Source: Ferrithrix thermotolerans DSM 19514
GTDB lineage: Bacteria > Actinomycetota > Acidimicrobiia > Acidimicrobiales > Ilumatobacteraceae
Assembly (NCBI GenBank): GCA_945862025.1
Contig: CAMAWU010000005.1
Span: forward strand, 1 to 51,588
Length of the DNA stretch: 51,588 bases
Reading direction: 5' to 3'
In this document: positions 26,481-35,736 of the stretch, piece by piece
How positions within the stretch are numbered: the first letter of the stretch is position 1
How the letters are laid out: each line of letters starts with the position of its first letter
Position numbers and translations under genes: made by a program
The notes under the pieces: generated by a model
Seen by the model: only the letters and a program-made list of their open reading frames with translations
The model's database searches: none
What the model was told of the DNA's origin: nothing

Positions 26481-27185
26481 ATGGCAATTGATGTAACAGA
26501 TCTGACTTTTCAAAAAGAAGTTATTGATAAGTCAATGATTTTTCCGGTGATTGTTGATTTGTGGGCTCCATGGTGTGGACCGTGCAAGACGCTTGGCCCG
26601 ATTCTTGAAAAATTAGTTGATGCAACCAAAGGTCAAGTTATTTTGGCGAAAGTCGATGTCGATAAGTGCCCGCAAATTGCCCAGGCGTTTCAAGCTCAGT
26701 CAATTCCTGCCGTCTATGCAATGAAAGACGGAAAGATTCTGGATGGTTTTGTTGGTGCTCAACCAGAACATGCTGTGAGTGAGTTTGTAAATAAACTTCT
26801 GCCAGAAGTTGAGGTTGTAGACGCGAAAGAACTTCTTGCCAAAGGCGATGAAGCCAGTTTGCGTAAAGCACTTGAAGCTGAGCCGACTAATGAGGCAGTT
26901 GTGATAGCGCTTGCAGAAATGCTCGTTGCCCGCAATGATTGCATGGCGGCACTTGAAGTTTTAAAGACGATCCCCGAGACAGATCGAGTGCGTGTTGCTA
27001 TTGCTGCAGCAAGGTCTGCTTTTACTCCCGATGATGATTATGACAAGCAATTGACTGCTCTTTTATTGAGCGTAAAGACGGATGAACAAGCCAAGCAGCA
27101 ATATCTCGATATTTTGCTGAAAATGGGACCAAACGATCCGCGCACAAGTGATTATCGCAAAAAGTTGACGGCACAACTTTTTTAA
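26481..27185 (+). CDS. Thioredoxin-domain protein with TPR-like C-terminus (YbbN/CnoX family)
   Basis: Residues 1-110 form a thioredoxin domain with the intact active site WCGPC (Cys32, Cys35); the remaining 120 residues are helical TPR-like repeats, the layout of the YbbN/CnoX chaperone-redox proteins. It may act as a holdase or thiol-disulfide partner of chaperones. 110 bp from the divergent phosphotransferase gene. Cytoplasmic, no signal sequence. Confidence 0.87.
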   Translation: MAIDVTDLTFQKEVIDKSMIFPVIVDLWAPWCGPCKTLGPILEKLVDATKGQVILAKVDVDKCPQIAQAFQAQSIPAVYAMKDGKILDGFVGAQPEHAVSEFVNKLLPEVEVVDAKELLAKGDEASLRKALEAEPTNEAVVIALAEMLVARNDCMAALEVLKTIPETDRVRVAIAAARSAFTPDDDYDKQLTALLLSVKTDEQAKQQYLDILLKMGPNDPRTSDYRKKLTAQLF

Positions 27186-27245
27186 ATATCTCAAATATCT
27201 CAAATTGTTAGTGCCCCGATTTGGGGTTAGTGCCCACATGGGGCA
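27184..27245 (+). repeat. Short tandem repeats and hairpins before comEA
   Basis: AAATATCTC occurs twice in tandem (27184-27201). Then TTAGTGCCC occurs at 27208 and 27227, each followed by a G-run that pairs with the Cs: CCCC/GGGG at 27214-27226 and TGCCC/GGGCA at 27231-27245. The second hairpin contains the GGGG that would be the comEA ribosome site, so translation may be controlled. Confidence 0.5.
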
Positions 27246-27941
27246 GTGAAATTAATTCTTTCGAATTTCGACCGCTTCAAGTCGCTTGTTAAATGGTTCG
27301 GTCTGTCGAGGCTGCTTGGCTCTGTGGTTAGTTTGATAATTGTTTCATTCGCGGGGTGGTGGTTGTTGCGAGTTCCACCGCCGCCGCCAGAGTATGCAAT
27401 GGCATTTGCGAGTACGACCACAGTTTTGAGCACTCTAGACATCACACCGCAAACGACAATTGAACTTACATTGATCACGGTGCATGTTGCTGGTGCTGTT
27501 CTTGAACCAGGGGTATACAAACTTGATGCAGGGTCGCGAGTGAACGATGGTGTTATCGCGGCAGGCGGGGCGACAACACAAGCAGATTTGGATTCGGTAA
27601 ATCTTGCAACGATATTGAATGAAGGCGAACAAATTTATATTCCGAAACGAAATGATAAGCCACATGTAATCGTGCAACCGAGAGCGCCAGGTTTACCAAG
27701 TTCTGCTGGCAACATAATTTCTGGAGGTGCAACACAAATAGCACCACTGCTAGTAAATATCAACACTGCAACTGCGATTGAACTTGAGCAACTTCCTGGG
27801 GTTGGTCCGTCGACATCGAAAGCGATTATTGCCTATCGCGAAAAAAGTGGCGCATTTCTCAGCGTTGAAGATCTACTCAATGTCCGTGGAATTGGCCCCG
27901 CAAAACTAAATGAAATTTTGCCGCAAGCGCGCGTGAAATAG
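27246..27941 (+). CDS. comEA: ComEA family DNA-binding competence protein
   Basis: A 231-residue membrane-anchored protein: one hydrophobic segment at about residues 24-42, a Pro-rich spacer, an SLBB-type domain (VHVAGAVLEPGVYKL), a linker, and two helix-hairpin-helix motifs (LEQLPGVGPSTSKAIIAYR, LLNVRGIGPAKLNEIL) that bind double-stranded DNA. It receives incoming DNA for transformation and passes it to ComEC, encoded shortly downstream. Starts at GTG 27246 behind GGGGC. Confidence 0.92.
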   Translation: MKLILSNFDRFKSLVKWFGLSRLLGSVVSLIIVSFAGWWLLRVPPPPPEYAMAFASTTTVLSTLDITPQTTIELTLITVHVAGAVLEPGVYKLDAGSRVNDGVIAAGGATTQADLDSVNLATILNEGEQIYIPKRNDKPHVIVQPRAPGLPSSAGNIISGGATQIAPLLVNINTATAIELEQLPGVGPSTSKAIIAYREKSGAFLSVEDLLNVRGIGPAKLNEILPQARVK

Positions 27942-27945
27942 TTTT

Positions 27946-28488
27946 CTAGATAACTCCGAGGACTACAGCCGCCAGTGCAAGTGAAATGAGTGAACCCAGA
28001 ACGACACCAATTGCTAGTGGACGAAATTCCTTAATCCACTCTGGCCAACTAGAAATAGTTAATTGAACTGCGCGACGAGCGGCATAATGACCAACGACCC
28101 ACCACAACAATGCACTCGAAATAAAACTCAAGGCATAGCGAATGACTCCACCAGCAGCCGGAACACCAAACAATGGCAGTGTCGGCAGGGCGATAACGGT
28201 GAGTACGAATCCGATCAAACCTGTAAATGAGCCCGGCAATACAATCAAAAATAAGCCAGTCACTAAAACGATCAGTGAGAGGGCGATTGCCGCGAATCCA
28301 CCTTTTTGATGAACTTCGTCGCGATTCGCGAGGATTCCATCTTTTACGACTTGTGGTTTGCGTTTGCGAGCCAATAGCGAACCAGATAAAAGTTTGCCTT
28401 GATGTACGTCAAGTCGCCCGTCTGCTCGCTCGCTCGTACGTTCGCTCGTACGCCCGCCTGAGTTTTTTGTCTTGCGGGCTTTTGCCAT
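27946..28488 (-). CDS. Hypothetical membrane protein with basic N-terminus
   Basis: A 180-residue protein not assigned to a family. The first 60 residues are rich in Lys, Arg, Ser and Thr with a repeated SERTSER-like stretch; after this are three or four hydrophobic segments (about residues 65-85, 88-110, 115-135, 158-180). Placed between comEA and comEC but on the opposite strand. Its ATG shares two bases with the comEC ATG on the other strand. A real gene by length and hydrophobic pattern; function unknown. Confidence 0.7.
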   Translation of the reverse strand: MAKARKTKNSGGRTSERTSERADGRLDVHQGKLLSGSLLARKRKPQVVKDGILANRDEVHQKGGFAAIALSLIVLVTGLFLIVLPGSFTGLIGFVLTVIALPTLPLFGVPAAGGVIRYALSFISSALLWWVVGHYAARRAVQLTISSWPEWIKEFRPLAIGVVLGSLISLALAAVVLGVI

Positions 28489-29905
28489 GACTCAATCGTA
28501 CGATCTATGGCGTTCTGATTGGTTCATAGTTGGATTAGCGATTTCGGCTGTTTGTGCGACTCGCGCGGCCGAAAAACTTCTCGTGCCAACGATCATTTTG
28601 GCGCTCGTCCTCAGCGTGATGCTGATTGCAATGGCAATTCGAAGGACCAGAATTTCTTTAAGCATTGCACTGTTATTTTTCAGTTTGCTTGGCTTGTTGC
28701 ACGGCACTGCTGCAATCAACGAATTACGGAGTGTCAAGTTGGGAAATTATTCGGGTGTTGCTCGAGTGATTAGCGACCCGCAACGCAGTGGTGCGGCAAC
28801 CCAGATTGTCCTTGAAATTGCCAGAGACAGATTTATTGTCTACGCATATGGACCACCCGCATGGCGGTTAAACAATGTTTCTGTTGGAGAAAGGATTCTT
28901 GTAACAGGTTGGCGCAGCAGACTCTCGCCAGAGCATGAGCAACGATTAATCTCGAAGCACATCAAGGGCAAATTTGAAATCAAGTCAGTCGAAGAACGAA
29001 GGTTTACTGCGGCGCCGTTGTTTCGAAGTGCACAGCGTGTTCGCAAATTAATTGATCGTGGCGCTTCGTCATTCTCGTATGACGAAAGATCACTGTTCAC
29101 GGGTTTGGTAATCGGTGATGATTCAGAACAGCCTGAGGAAATGGTCATGGCTTTTCGAAAATCTGGCTTGGCTCATCTCGTCGCCGTGTCGGGTCAGAAT
29201 GTGGCGTTTGTGCTGGCAGGACTTTCTCCATTATTGCGTCGCTTGCCTCGCACTGCACGGCTGATCGTCACCTGTGGCATTTTGATTTGGTTTGTCGTGA
29301 TTACTCGAGTTGAACCAAGCGTCGTTCGTGCAGCGGTGATGGCCGGTGTGGCAACACTCTCAATTTCAATTGGACGTCCAACGCGCACATTGCGACTGCT
29401 TGCGATAACTGTTATCGCAACGATATTTTTTGATCCGCTACTTGCATGGTCGGTCGGATATTTCATGTCGGTCGGGGCAACAGCAGGTTTATGTTTATTG
29501 TCTGGGCCGCTTGCACGGGTAGTTCCTGGCCCACGCTGGCTTGCCAATTTGATTGGCGCAACTGTCTCGGCACAAGCAGGAGTTACACCTGCAGTAATTT
29601 TCGTGTTTGGTTTGCCAGCAGCCATCGGAATTATCGCAAATGTATTAGCGGTTCCCGTCGCGGCGTTAGTGATGCTCGTGGGTTTGCCGCTGTCGCTTTT
29701 GGCTGGGGCACTAAGTCAAACTGTATTTTCTGCAATCGGGACAGTAATGATGTGGCCAGTTTTTATTGGCGTGCGGTGGGTTTGGTGGGTGGCAGCGATC
29801 GGTGAACGATTGAATACAACAGGTTTCATCAATCTTTGCTTGTGGATTGCAGTCTTGGCGATGATCTTGTCGTTGCTACACCGAAGTGCGAGAGTAGAGG
29901 GGTGA
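28487..29905 (+). CDS. comEC: ComEC/Rec2 family competence protein, competence domain only
   Basis: Membrane channel for single-stranded DNA uptake. The 472-residue protein has N-terminal membrane segments, an OB-like soluble part (GVARVISDPQRSG), then the competence domain with GLVIGDDS, HLVAVSGQNVAFVLAGL and EPSVVRAAVMAG and many helices. It ends after the membrane domain: the C-terminal metallo-beta-lactamase domain of full ComEC (usually about 700-800 residues) is absent. ATG 28487 chosen over TTG 28472; no clear ribosome site, so a leaderless message is possible. Overlaps holA (GTGA). Confidence 0.88.
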   Translation: MTQSYDLWRSDWFIVGLAISAVCATRAAEKLLVPTIILALVLSVMLIAMAIRRTRISLSIALLFFSLLGLLHGTAAINELRSVKLGNYSGVARVISDPQRSGAATQIVLEIARDRFIVYAYGPPAWRLNNVSVGERILVTGWRSRLSPEHEQRLISKHIKGKFEIKSVEERRFTAAPLFRSAQRVRKLIDRGASSFSYDERSLFTGLVIGDDSEQPEEMVMAFRKSGLAHLVAVSGQNVAFVLAGLSPLLRRLPRTARLIVTCGILIWFVVITRVEPSVVRAAVMAGVATLSISIGRPTRTLRLLAITVIATIFFDPLLAWSVGYFMSVGATAGLCLLSGPLARVVPGPRWLANLIGATVSAQAGVTPAVIFVFGLPAAIGIIANVLAVPVAALVMLVGLPLSLLAGALSQTVFSAIGTVMMWPVFIGVRWVWWVAAIGERLNTTGFINLCLWIAVLAMILSLLHRSARVEG

Positions 29906-30942
29906 CGATTCACTTAATTACTGGTAGCGACCCACGACTTGTCTCAGACAAAGTTACCGAGATTACTCGAGAATTAATTAAGGCTATGGATTCACAAGAG
30001 AGCCGTAGCACGATTTTAGAGACTCACGATGCAGGAGCGCCAAGCTCTGATCTTCGTGAGAATGCAATCCGTCAAGCAATCGCATCGGCCGAGACAATGT
30101 CGTTGTTCGGCGAAGAGCGCGTTGTGGTGATCCGAGAAATTGCAGAAGCAACTGTCAATGAACTGGCGATACTTGTTAAATACCTTGACCAGCCAGCTGA
30201 CAGCACGCACTTAGTAGTTAGTGCCACCGGCAAATTACCAAAATCAATTAGCGATGCATTTAAACGATCAGGTACAACGGTTATTTCAACTGAGCCTCCA
30301 GCGCGCCGTCAAGAACTTGTTACTTGGTTTTTAGAAAAGTTTGCAGAGTCTGAGTTGAGTGTCGATGCTGTAGCGCTGAATAACATCATTGACTGGCTGG
30401 GTGAAGACCAAGCAAGACTTCCAGGATTGATTGACACACTCGTGTCGGCGTACGGCACATCAAAGAAATTAACGGCTCAAGATGTCGCGGTATTTCTTGG
30501 TGATGCAGGAGGAGTCAAGCCATGGGATTTAACCGATGCCGTTGACGCTGGAGATTCAAAATTGGCGTTAGAGATGCTGCGGAGAATGCTACGAAGCGGA
30601 GACTTTCATCCGTTGCAAGTGATGGCGATTTTGCACACGCATTACTTAAAGTTGATGCGAATTGATGGTCCTGAGATTCATTCTGCCGCAGATGTTTTGA
30701 CTTTGATTGGTGGCAAGAGCGAGTTTCAGGCGAAAAAATATCTCACTCAGTATCGGCGAATCGGTACTTCAGGAATCTCTCAAGCTATACAGTTACTTGC
30801 AAGAGCTGATGTCGACCTGCGCGGCGGGAAAGATCTCGGTGAAGAACTGACGATGGAAATACTCGTCGCTAGATTGTGCCGAGTCGGTGGAGCCACAAAA
30901 TTGAGTAGCAGTAAGCGCACTTTTTCGCCGAAGCGAAACTAA
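29902..30942 (+). CDS. holA: DNA polymerase III subunit delta
   Basis: Clamp-loader subunit that opens the sliding clamp. The 346-residue protein starts VTIHLITGSDPRLV, has the family pattern LFGEERVVVIREI, an AAA+-like lid and the C-terminal collar domain (GDFHPLQVMAILHTHYLKLMR). Start at the GTG overlapping the comEC stop, after GAGTAGAGG; the frame is open back to 29836 inside comEC. comEC-holA is a common order in bacteria, which supports both calls. Confidence 0.93.
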   Translation: MTIHLITGSDPRLVSDKVTEITRELIKAMDSQESRSTILETHDAGAPSSDLRENAIRQAIASAETMSLFGEERVVVIREIAEATVNELAILVKYLDQPADSTHLVVSATGKLPKSISDAFKRSGTTVISTEPPARRQELVTWFLEKFAESELSVDAVALNNIIDWLGEDQARLPGLIDTLVSAYGTSKKLTAQDVAVFLGDAGGVKPWDLTDAVDAGDSKLALEMLRRMLRSGDFHPLQVMAILHTHYLKLMRIDGPEIHSAADVLTLIGGKSEFQAKKYLTQYRRIGTSGISQAIQLLARADVDLRGGKDLGEELTMEILVARLCRVGGATKLSSSKRTFSPKRN

Positions 30943-30945
30943 AAA

Positions 30946-31212
30946 TTATTTCGCGGCAGCAGCAGTTGCGTTTAGTTTGCGCATCAAGCGGCTCTTACGA
31001 CGAGCAGCCTGCTTAGGGTGAATGATGCGCTTTCGTGCAGCGGTGTCGAGGCGCTTGACTGCGATTCGAACTGCTTCGGCGTTTTCTGGTGTGCCTGCGG
31101 TCTCATTTGCGGCTTTTACTCGTGAGCGTAATTCGCTGCGTACGGCCTTGTTTCGGTCGTTGGCTTTGGCGTTGGTAAGGATGCGTTTTTTCTGAGATTT
31201 GATATTTGCCAC
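30946..31212 (-). CDS. rpsT: 30S ribosomal protein S20
   Basis: An 88-residue basic protein binding 16S rRNA early in 30S assembly. MANIKSQKKRILTNAKA at the N-terminus and HPKQAARRKSRL near the end are S20 signatures. Starts at GTG 31212. It converges with holA (3 bp between stops) and is divergent from lepA, as in many bacteria. Confidence 0.96.
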   Translation of the reverse strand: MANIKSQKKRILTNAKANDRNKAVRSELRSRVKAANETAGTPENAEAVRIAVKRLDTAARKRIIHPKQAARRKSRLMRKLNATAAAAK

Positions 31213-31271
31213 GTCGCAAGGCTAACAGCGAGTAAGGCCTTGCCAAACATAAGCCGTGTAGAATTTACTTG

Positions 31272-31309
31272 CTTCGCGTTCGTCTTATTTTAAGACCAGC
31301 GTCGCGAAG
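31272..31309. repeat. Interrupted inverted repeat between rpsT and lepA
   Basis: CTTCGCG (31272-31278) matches CGCGAAG (31303-31309), and nested inside GTCTTA (31282-31287) matches TAAGAC (31291-31296) with a TTT loop. The two perfect stems are separated by a small internal loop. The element lies in the divergent promoter region and may be a 5' leader structure for lepA or rpsT, or a protein site. Confidence 0.6.
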
Positions 31310-31335
31310 ATCACAGTCTCAAAAGAAATGGCCTA

Positions 31336-33120
31336 ATGGATTTAGCTTTAATACGAAATTTCTCGATCATCGCCCACATCGATCACGGCAAATCAACGCT
31401 TTCCGACCGAATTTTAGAGATGACTAATGCCGTTGAAGCGAGAGCGATGCGAGCGCAGTATCTCGACACGATGGATCTTGAGCGGGAGCGTGGGATCACG
31501 ATCAAAGCCCAAAATGTGCGCGTCGACTGGAAGGGCAACACGTTGCATCTGATTGACACTCCGGGGCACGTTGACTTTGGATATGAAGTAAGTCGTTCGT
31601 TGGCTGCATGTGAAGGTGTTGTTTTGATAGTTGATGCTGCTCAGGGAATTGAAGCGCAAACTTTGGCCAATTGTTATTTGGCTCTTGAAAATAACTTAGA
31701 GATTGTTGCAGCGCTAAATAAAATTGACCTTCCTGCAGCAGACCCTGATCGTTATGCAATGGAAATTGAAAAAGTTCTTGGTATTCGTGCCGAAGATATT
31801 TTGCGAATCTCGGCGAAGACTGGCGATGGAGTACCCGCATTGTTAGATGCAATCGTTGAAAGAATTCCGCCACCGAAGGGCGACCCTGACGCGCCGTTGC
31901 AAGCATTAATTTTCGACAGTCAATACGACCAATATCGTGGCGTGGTCTCATCAATTCGCGTGATGAATGGTCGAATACGCAGCACTGACAAGTTGCGGTT
32001 TATGCAGACTAATGCTGTGCATGAAGCACTTGAAGTTGGCGTGCGGCGACCTGTGCCTTCGCCAGTAGATGAACTTGGGCCAGGTGAAGTTGGATATTTA
32101 ATTGCAGGAATCAAAGATGTCGGTGAAGCACGAAGTGGTGAAACTGTAACTCATGAAGCACGACAAGCAACTGAGCCACTTGCTGGTTACAGCGATCCCA
32201 AGCCAATGGTTTTTTGTGGATTGTTTCCGATTGATGCCGACGATTTTGAAACACTGCGAGAGAGTTTGCAAAAACTTAAGCTCAACGACGCATCAATTAG
32301 CTACTTGCCAGAGTCATCAGGGGCACTAGGGTTCGGTTTTAGGTGCGGCTTTCTCGGTTTGTTGCACATGGAGATCGTGAAAGAACGCCTTGAGCGCGAA
32401 TTCAACTTGGCGCTAATTGCAACCGCACCGTCGGTGCAATATCAAGTTACGCGAACCGATGGAACTCTTGAAATAGTTGACAACCCAGCCGAACTGCCAC
32501 CAACTGTTTACATCAAGTCAATACAAGAGCCATATTTCAAAGTGAACATTATTACTCCGAAGGATTACACCGGAACTTTGATGGACCTTTGTCAAACCCG
32601 TCGCGGTGAACTTGGCAAACTTGAATATCTTTCTCCAGAAAGAGTTGAGTTGCACTATCTGATTCCACTTGCCGAGGTTGTCGTTGATTTCTTTGATCAA
32701 ATGAAAAGTCGCTCTCAAGGATATGCAAGTCTCGACTACGAACTTGACGGCTACCGCGAGTCAGATCTAGTAAAAGTCGACCTTTTTTTAAATGCAATTG
32801 CTGCCGACGCTTTCAGCACAATCGTGCATCGTGATAAGGCATATGACTATGGTAAACGGATGTGCGAAAAGTTGAAAGAGCTTATTCCGCGACAAATGTT
32901 TGATGTGCCGATTCAAGCAGCAATCGGTGGAAAGTTCATCGCACGCGAAACAGTAAAAGCAAAGCGTAAAGATGTTTTGGCTAAATGTTATGGTGGCGAT
33001 ATTTCGCGCAAGCGAAAACTGTTAGAGAAACAAAAAGAAGGTAAAAAGAAGATGAAGTCAATCGGACGCGTTGAGATACCTGGAGATGTATTTATCTCGG
33101 CCTTGAAGCTTGACGATTGA
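31336..33120 (+). CDS. lepA: Elongation factor 4 (LepA)
   Basis: Ribosome-dependent GTPase that back-translocates or remodels stalled ribosomes. The 594-residue protein has G1 [10 protein letters not shown]2/G3 [10 protein letters not shown] and [12 protein letters not shown]4 NKIDLP, the LepA-specific C-terminal domain and the ending [13 protein letters not shown]. Full length for the family. Divergent from rpsT; followed 18 bp later by the MFS gene. Confidence 0.97.
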   Translation: MDLALIRNFSIIAHIDHGKSTLSDRILEMTNAVEARAMRAQYLDTMDLERERGITIKAQNVRVDWKGNTLHLIDTPGHVDFGYEVSRSLAACEGVVLIVDAAQGIEAQTLANCYLALENNLEIVAALNKIDLPAADPDRYAMEIEKVLGIRAEDILRISAKTGDGVPALLDAIVERIPPPKGDPDAPLQALIFDSQYDQYRGVVSSIRVMNGRIRSTDKLRFMQTNAVHEALEVGVRRPVPSPVDELGPGEVGYLIAGIKDVGEARSGETVTHEARQATEPLAGYSDPKPMVFCGLFPIDADDFETLRESLQKLKLNDASISYLPESSGALGFGFRCGFLGLLHMEIVKERLEREFNLALIATAPSVQYQVTRTDGTLEIVDNPAELPPTVYIKSIQEPYFKVNIITPKDYTGTLMDLCQTRRGELGKLEYLSPERVELHYLIPLAEVVVDFFDQMKSRSQGYASLDYELDGYRESDLVKVDLFLNAIAADAFSTIVHRDKAYDYGKRMCEKLKELIPRQMFDVPIQAAIGGKFIARETVKAKRKDVLAKCYGGDISRKRKLLEKQKEGKKKMKSIGRVEIPGDVFISALKLDD

Positions 33121-33138
33121 AATCTGCACAGAGAATTT

Positions 33139-34332
33139 ATGTCCGATAACAGCAGCGGCATTTTTCGGTCACTGCAATATTTTAATGCAAAGCTTTTTTT
33201 CGTAAGTCTTTTGGTGTCAAATATCGGTAGTTGGTTGCAGTTAACTGCCTCATCGTTGTTGCTTTATCGACTCACAGGCAATGCAGCCGATCTTGGTTAC
33301 AACGTCGCGTTTCAGTTTTTGCCAATGCTATTTTTTGGAACTTGGTGCGGAGCATTGGCTGACCGGCATAATCGGCGCAGAATTGCATTGATTACCCAAG
33401 CAGGGCTAGCGGTGCAGGCATTTTTAATTGGGGTTCTTGATTTAACTGGGTCAATTAATGTTCCAATTGTTTACGCATTGTCGCTGATGCTCGGTGTGAT
33501 TGGTGCATTCGATAATCCAGCACGCCGTGGACTAGTTACTGAATTAGTACCGATAGAAGACCTGCCGAATGCAATGTCGTTAAATACGGCAGTTATGACA
33601 GGCTCAAGAATTTTTGGCGCGGCAATCGCGACTGCACTAGTCGGCCCGCTTGGCACTGGTTGGTTATTCATCCTCAACGGCATTTCTTATGCCGCGATGA
33701 TTTATGGAATAACTGGTTTGCGCAAAAGCGAAATGTATCCGCCGATGCAACGGCCCGCTGGCGGTTCGCCTGTTCGCGATGTTTTTAAATATGTTGCCGG
33801 CAATCGTCGTTTGGCGACAATGTTTTCTGTATATCTGATTGTCAGCACCTTTGCGTTTAACTACGGAGTTGCTTTGCCAAAACTCGCAGATGTGCGGTGG
33901 GGTGACGCCCGAGCATTCGGTTGGATAATGGCAACAACCGGCATCGGCAATCTTGCTGGGGCACTGCTCACCGCTCGACATAAAGTTGTGACGATGCGGT
34001 GGTTCGTTGGCAATATTGCGCTGCTGGGTGCATCAGGAATCGGCTTGGCATTTGCACCAAGTTTGATCTTTGCGTTTCTGTGGAGTATTCCACTTGGTCT
34101 AGGTGGGGCGGCGATGATTGCTTCGGGTAACGCAATCAGTCAGCAAGAATCTCCACCAGATATGCGCGGGCGTCTGTTGGCATTGACAGCAGTTGCGTTT
34201 TTGGGCAGCACTCCAATTGGTGGTCCGATTACAGGATTGATTGCTGACAATATTTCGCTTGAGTGGTCGTTGGCATATGGTGGCGTGATAGCAATTTTTT
34301 GTGCAGTAGTGGCGGCGATTTTATGGCGCTAG
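33139..34332 (+). CDS. MFS transporter (EntS/MFS_3-like exporter)
   Basis: A 397-residue membrane protein with about 12 predicted membrane segments. GTWCGALADRHNRRRIALITQ is the MFS loop 2-3 signature (G-x-x-x-D-R-x-x-R-R), and the FDNPARRGLVTELVP and QQESPPDMRGRLLALTAVAF patterns mark the enterobactin-exporter-like group. Such proteins export siderophores or drugs; no siderophore genes are nearby, so the substrate is open. Confidence 0.87.
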   Translation: MSDNSSGIFRSLQYFNAKLFFVSLLVSNIGSWLQLTASSLLLYRLTGNAADLGYNVAFQFLPMLFFGTWCGALADRHNRRRIALITQAGLAVQAFLIGVLDLTGSINVPIVYALSLMLGVIGAFDNPARRGLVTELVPIEDLPNAMSLNTAVMTGSRIFGAAIATALVGPLGTGWLFILNGISYAAMIYGITGLRKSEMYPPMQRPAGGSPVRDVFKYVAGNRRLATMFSVYLIVSTFAFNYGVALPKLADVRWGDARAFGWIMATTGIGNLAGALLTARHKVVTMRWFVGNIALLGASGIGLAFAPSLIFAFLWSIPLGLGGAAMIASGNAISQQESPPDMRGRLLALTAVAFLGSTPIGGPITGLIADNISLEWSLAYGGVIAIFCAVVAAILWR

Positions 34333-34349
34333 AGAGGGTCGAAATTTAA

Positions 34350-35726
34350 ATGACGAATTCAGTGATGTGGTTTCGTCGCGATTTGCGACTTGAAGACAAC
34401 CCAGCCTTGGTTGCTGCAAGTAACGCCAACAAACCTGGCAAAGTTGTGCCGTTATTTGTTTTAGACCCGATGTTCTTGGAGCGATCGGGCGCACCACGAT
34501 TGTCGTTTCTATTTAGATCTTTGCGCGATTTAAATAGTCAGATGGGCGGGGCACTTGTTATACGAGTCGGCAATCCGATTGATGTGGTTGGTCAAGTTGC
34601 CAAAGAAGTAAATGCGACAGAGATTTTCGCCGCCAAAGATTTCGCGCCATACGGACAAAAGCGAGATGCGGCGGTGGCTAGCGCGTTGGCAAAGTTTGGC
34701 GCAAAATTAAATCATGTTGGTTCTTCATATGCAGTTGACCCAGGTACTGTGCGCAAAACTGACGGCACGCCGTATGCAGTGTTCACGCCTTTCTCGAAGA
34801 TTTGGCTGGCGCACGGGTGGCCAGCGCCGACGGGCAAGGCGCGCGTAACTTGGCACGGTGCTCCAGAGGTTGCGACCGATGAAATACCGGTTGATCCGAA
34901 GATGGGTGCTCTCATTGCTGATGCTGGTTCTAAAGCAGCATGGAAGCGCTGGGAGTATTTCGCAAAAACTGGCTTGAACAAATACAAAAATGAGCGAAAC
35001 AATCCCGATCGTGATGGCTGCAGCAAGATGTCTGTTTATTTGCGCTTTGGAACAATTCATCCACGGCAGTTACTAGCCGAACTTGAGCCGAACGCAGACC
35101 ACGATCATTATCGAAGCGAACTCTGTTGGCGAGAATTTTATGGTGATGTCTTATTTCACCACCCTCACACGACATGGAAGAACCTTCAACCGAAAATGGA
35201 CTCTCTAAAAGTCGACACTGGGGCAGGTGCAAAAAAATTATTTGCGCAATGGTGTGATGGCGCGACTGGGTATCCAATTGTTGATGCCGGAATGCGTCAG
35301 ATGCTGGCGACTGGCTGGATGCATAATCGCGTGCGTATGATTGCGGCGAGTTTTTTGGTAAAAGATCTGCATTTGCCGTGGCAATGGGGCGCAAAGTTCT
35401 TTATGAAACATTTAGTTGATGGCGACATTGCATCAAATAATCATGGGTGGCAGTGGACTGCGGGTACCGGTACCGATGCGGCACCATATTTTCGTGTTTT
35501 TAATCCTGTTCTACAGGGTGAACGATTTGATCCAGATGGCAATTTCGTTCGAGAGTGGATTCCAGAATTACGCGATGTCCCGAAAAAATTTGTTCACTCG
35601 CCATGGCTCGCCGAAAGCGGGCTTTTCAATAACTATGTAGCACCGATTGTTGACCATTCGAAAGAACGCGACGAGGCTCTGAATCGTTATAAATTAAGCG
35701 GAGAAATCAATCGCTCGGTAGTCTAA
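34350..35726 (+). CDS. phr: Deoxyribodipyrimidine photolyase
   Basis: Repairs UV-made cyclobutane pyrimidine dimers using blue light and FAD. The 458-residue protein begins MWFRRDLRLEDNPAL (antenna-binding Rossmann domain) and has the FAD domain with ELCWREFYGDVLF, MRQMLATGWMHNRVRM, and DIASNNHGWQWTAGTGTD, all class I photolyase signatures. Expected for an organism of sunlit surface water. Between an exporter and hrcA, 10 bp before the latter. Confidence 0.94.
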   Translation: MTNSVMWFRRDLRLEDNPALVAASNANKPGKVVPLFVLDPMFLERSGAPRLSFLFRSLRDLNSQMGGALVIRVGNPIDVVGQVAKEVNATEIFAAKDFAPYGQKRDAAVASALAKFGAKLNHVGSSYAVDPGTVRKTDGTPYAVFTPFSKIWLAHGWPAPTGKARVTWHGAPEVATDEIPVDPKMGALIADAGSKAAWKRWEYFAKTGLNKYKNERNNPDRDGCSKMSVYLRFGTIHPRQLLAELEPNADHDHYRSELCWREFYGDVLFHHPHTTWKNLQPKMDSLKVDTGAGAKKLFAQWCDGATGYPIVDAGMRQMLATGWMHNRVRMIAASFLVKDLHLPWQWGAKFFMKHLVDGDIASNNHGWQWTAGTGTDAAPYFRVFNPVLQGERFDPDGNFVREWIPELRDVPKKFVHSPWLAESGLFNNYVAPIVDHSKERDEALNRYKLSGEINRSVV

Positions 35727-35736
35727 AAGGTAACAA

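Noticed and set aside
26372-26482. N-terminal extension of the APH-like gene
   Set aside because: It would overlap the start of the divergent thioredoxin gene and has no conserved features before residue 38.
28420-28455. Short CGCTCGTACG-type repeats resembling a repeat array
   Set aside because: Only a few imperfect copies, inside the coding sequence of the basic N-terminus of the membrane protein; no spacers of CRISPR size.
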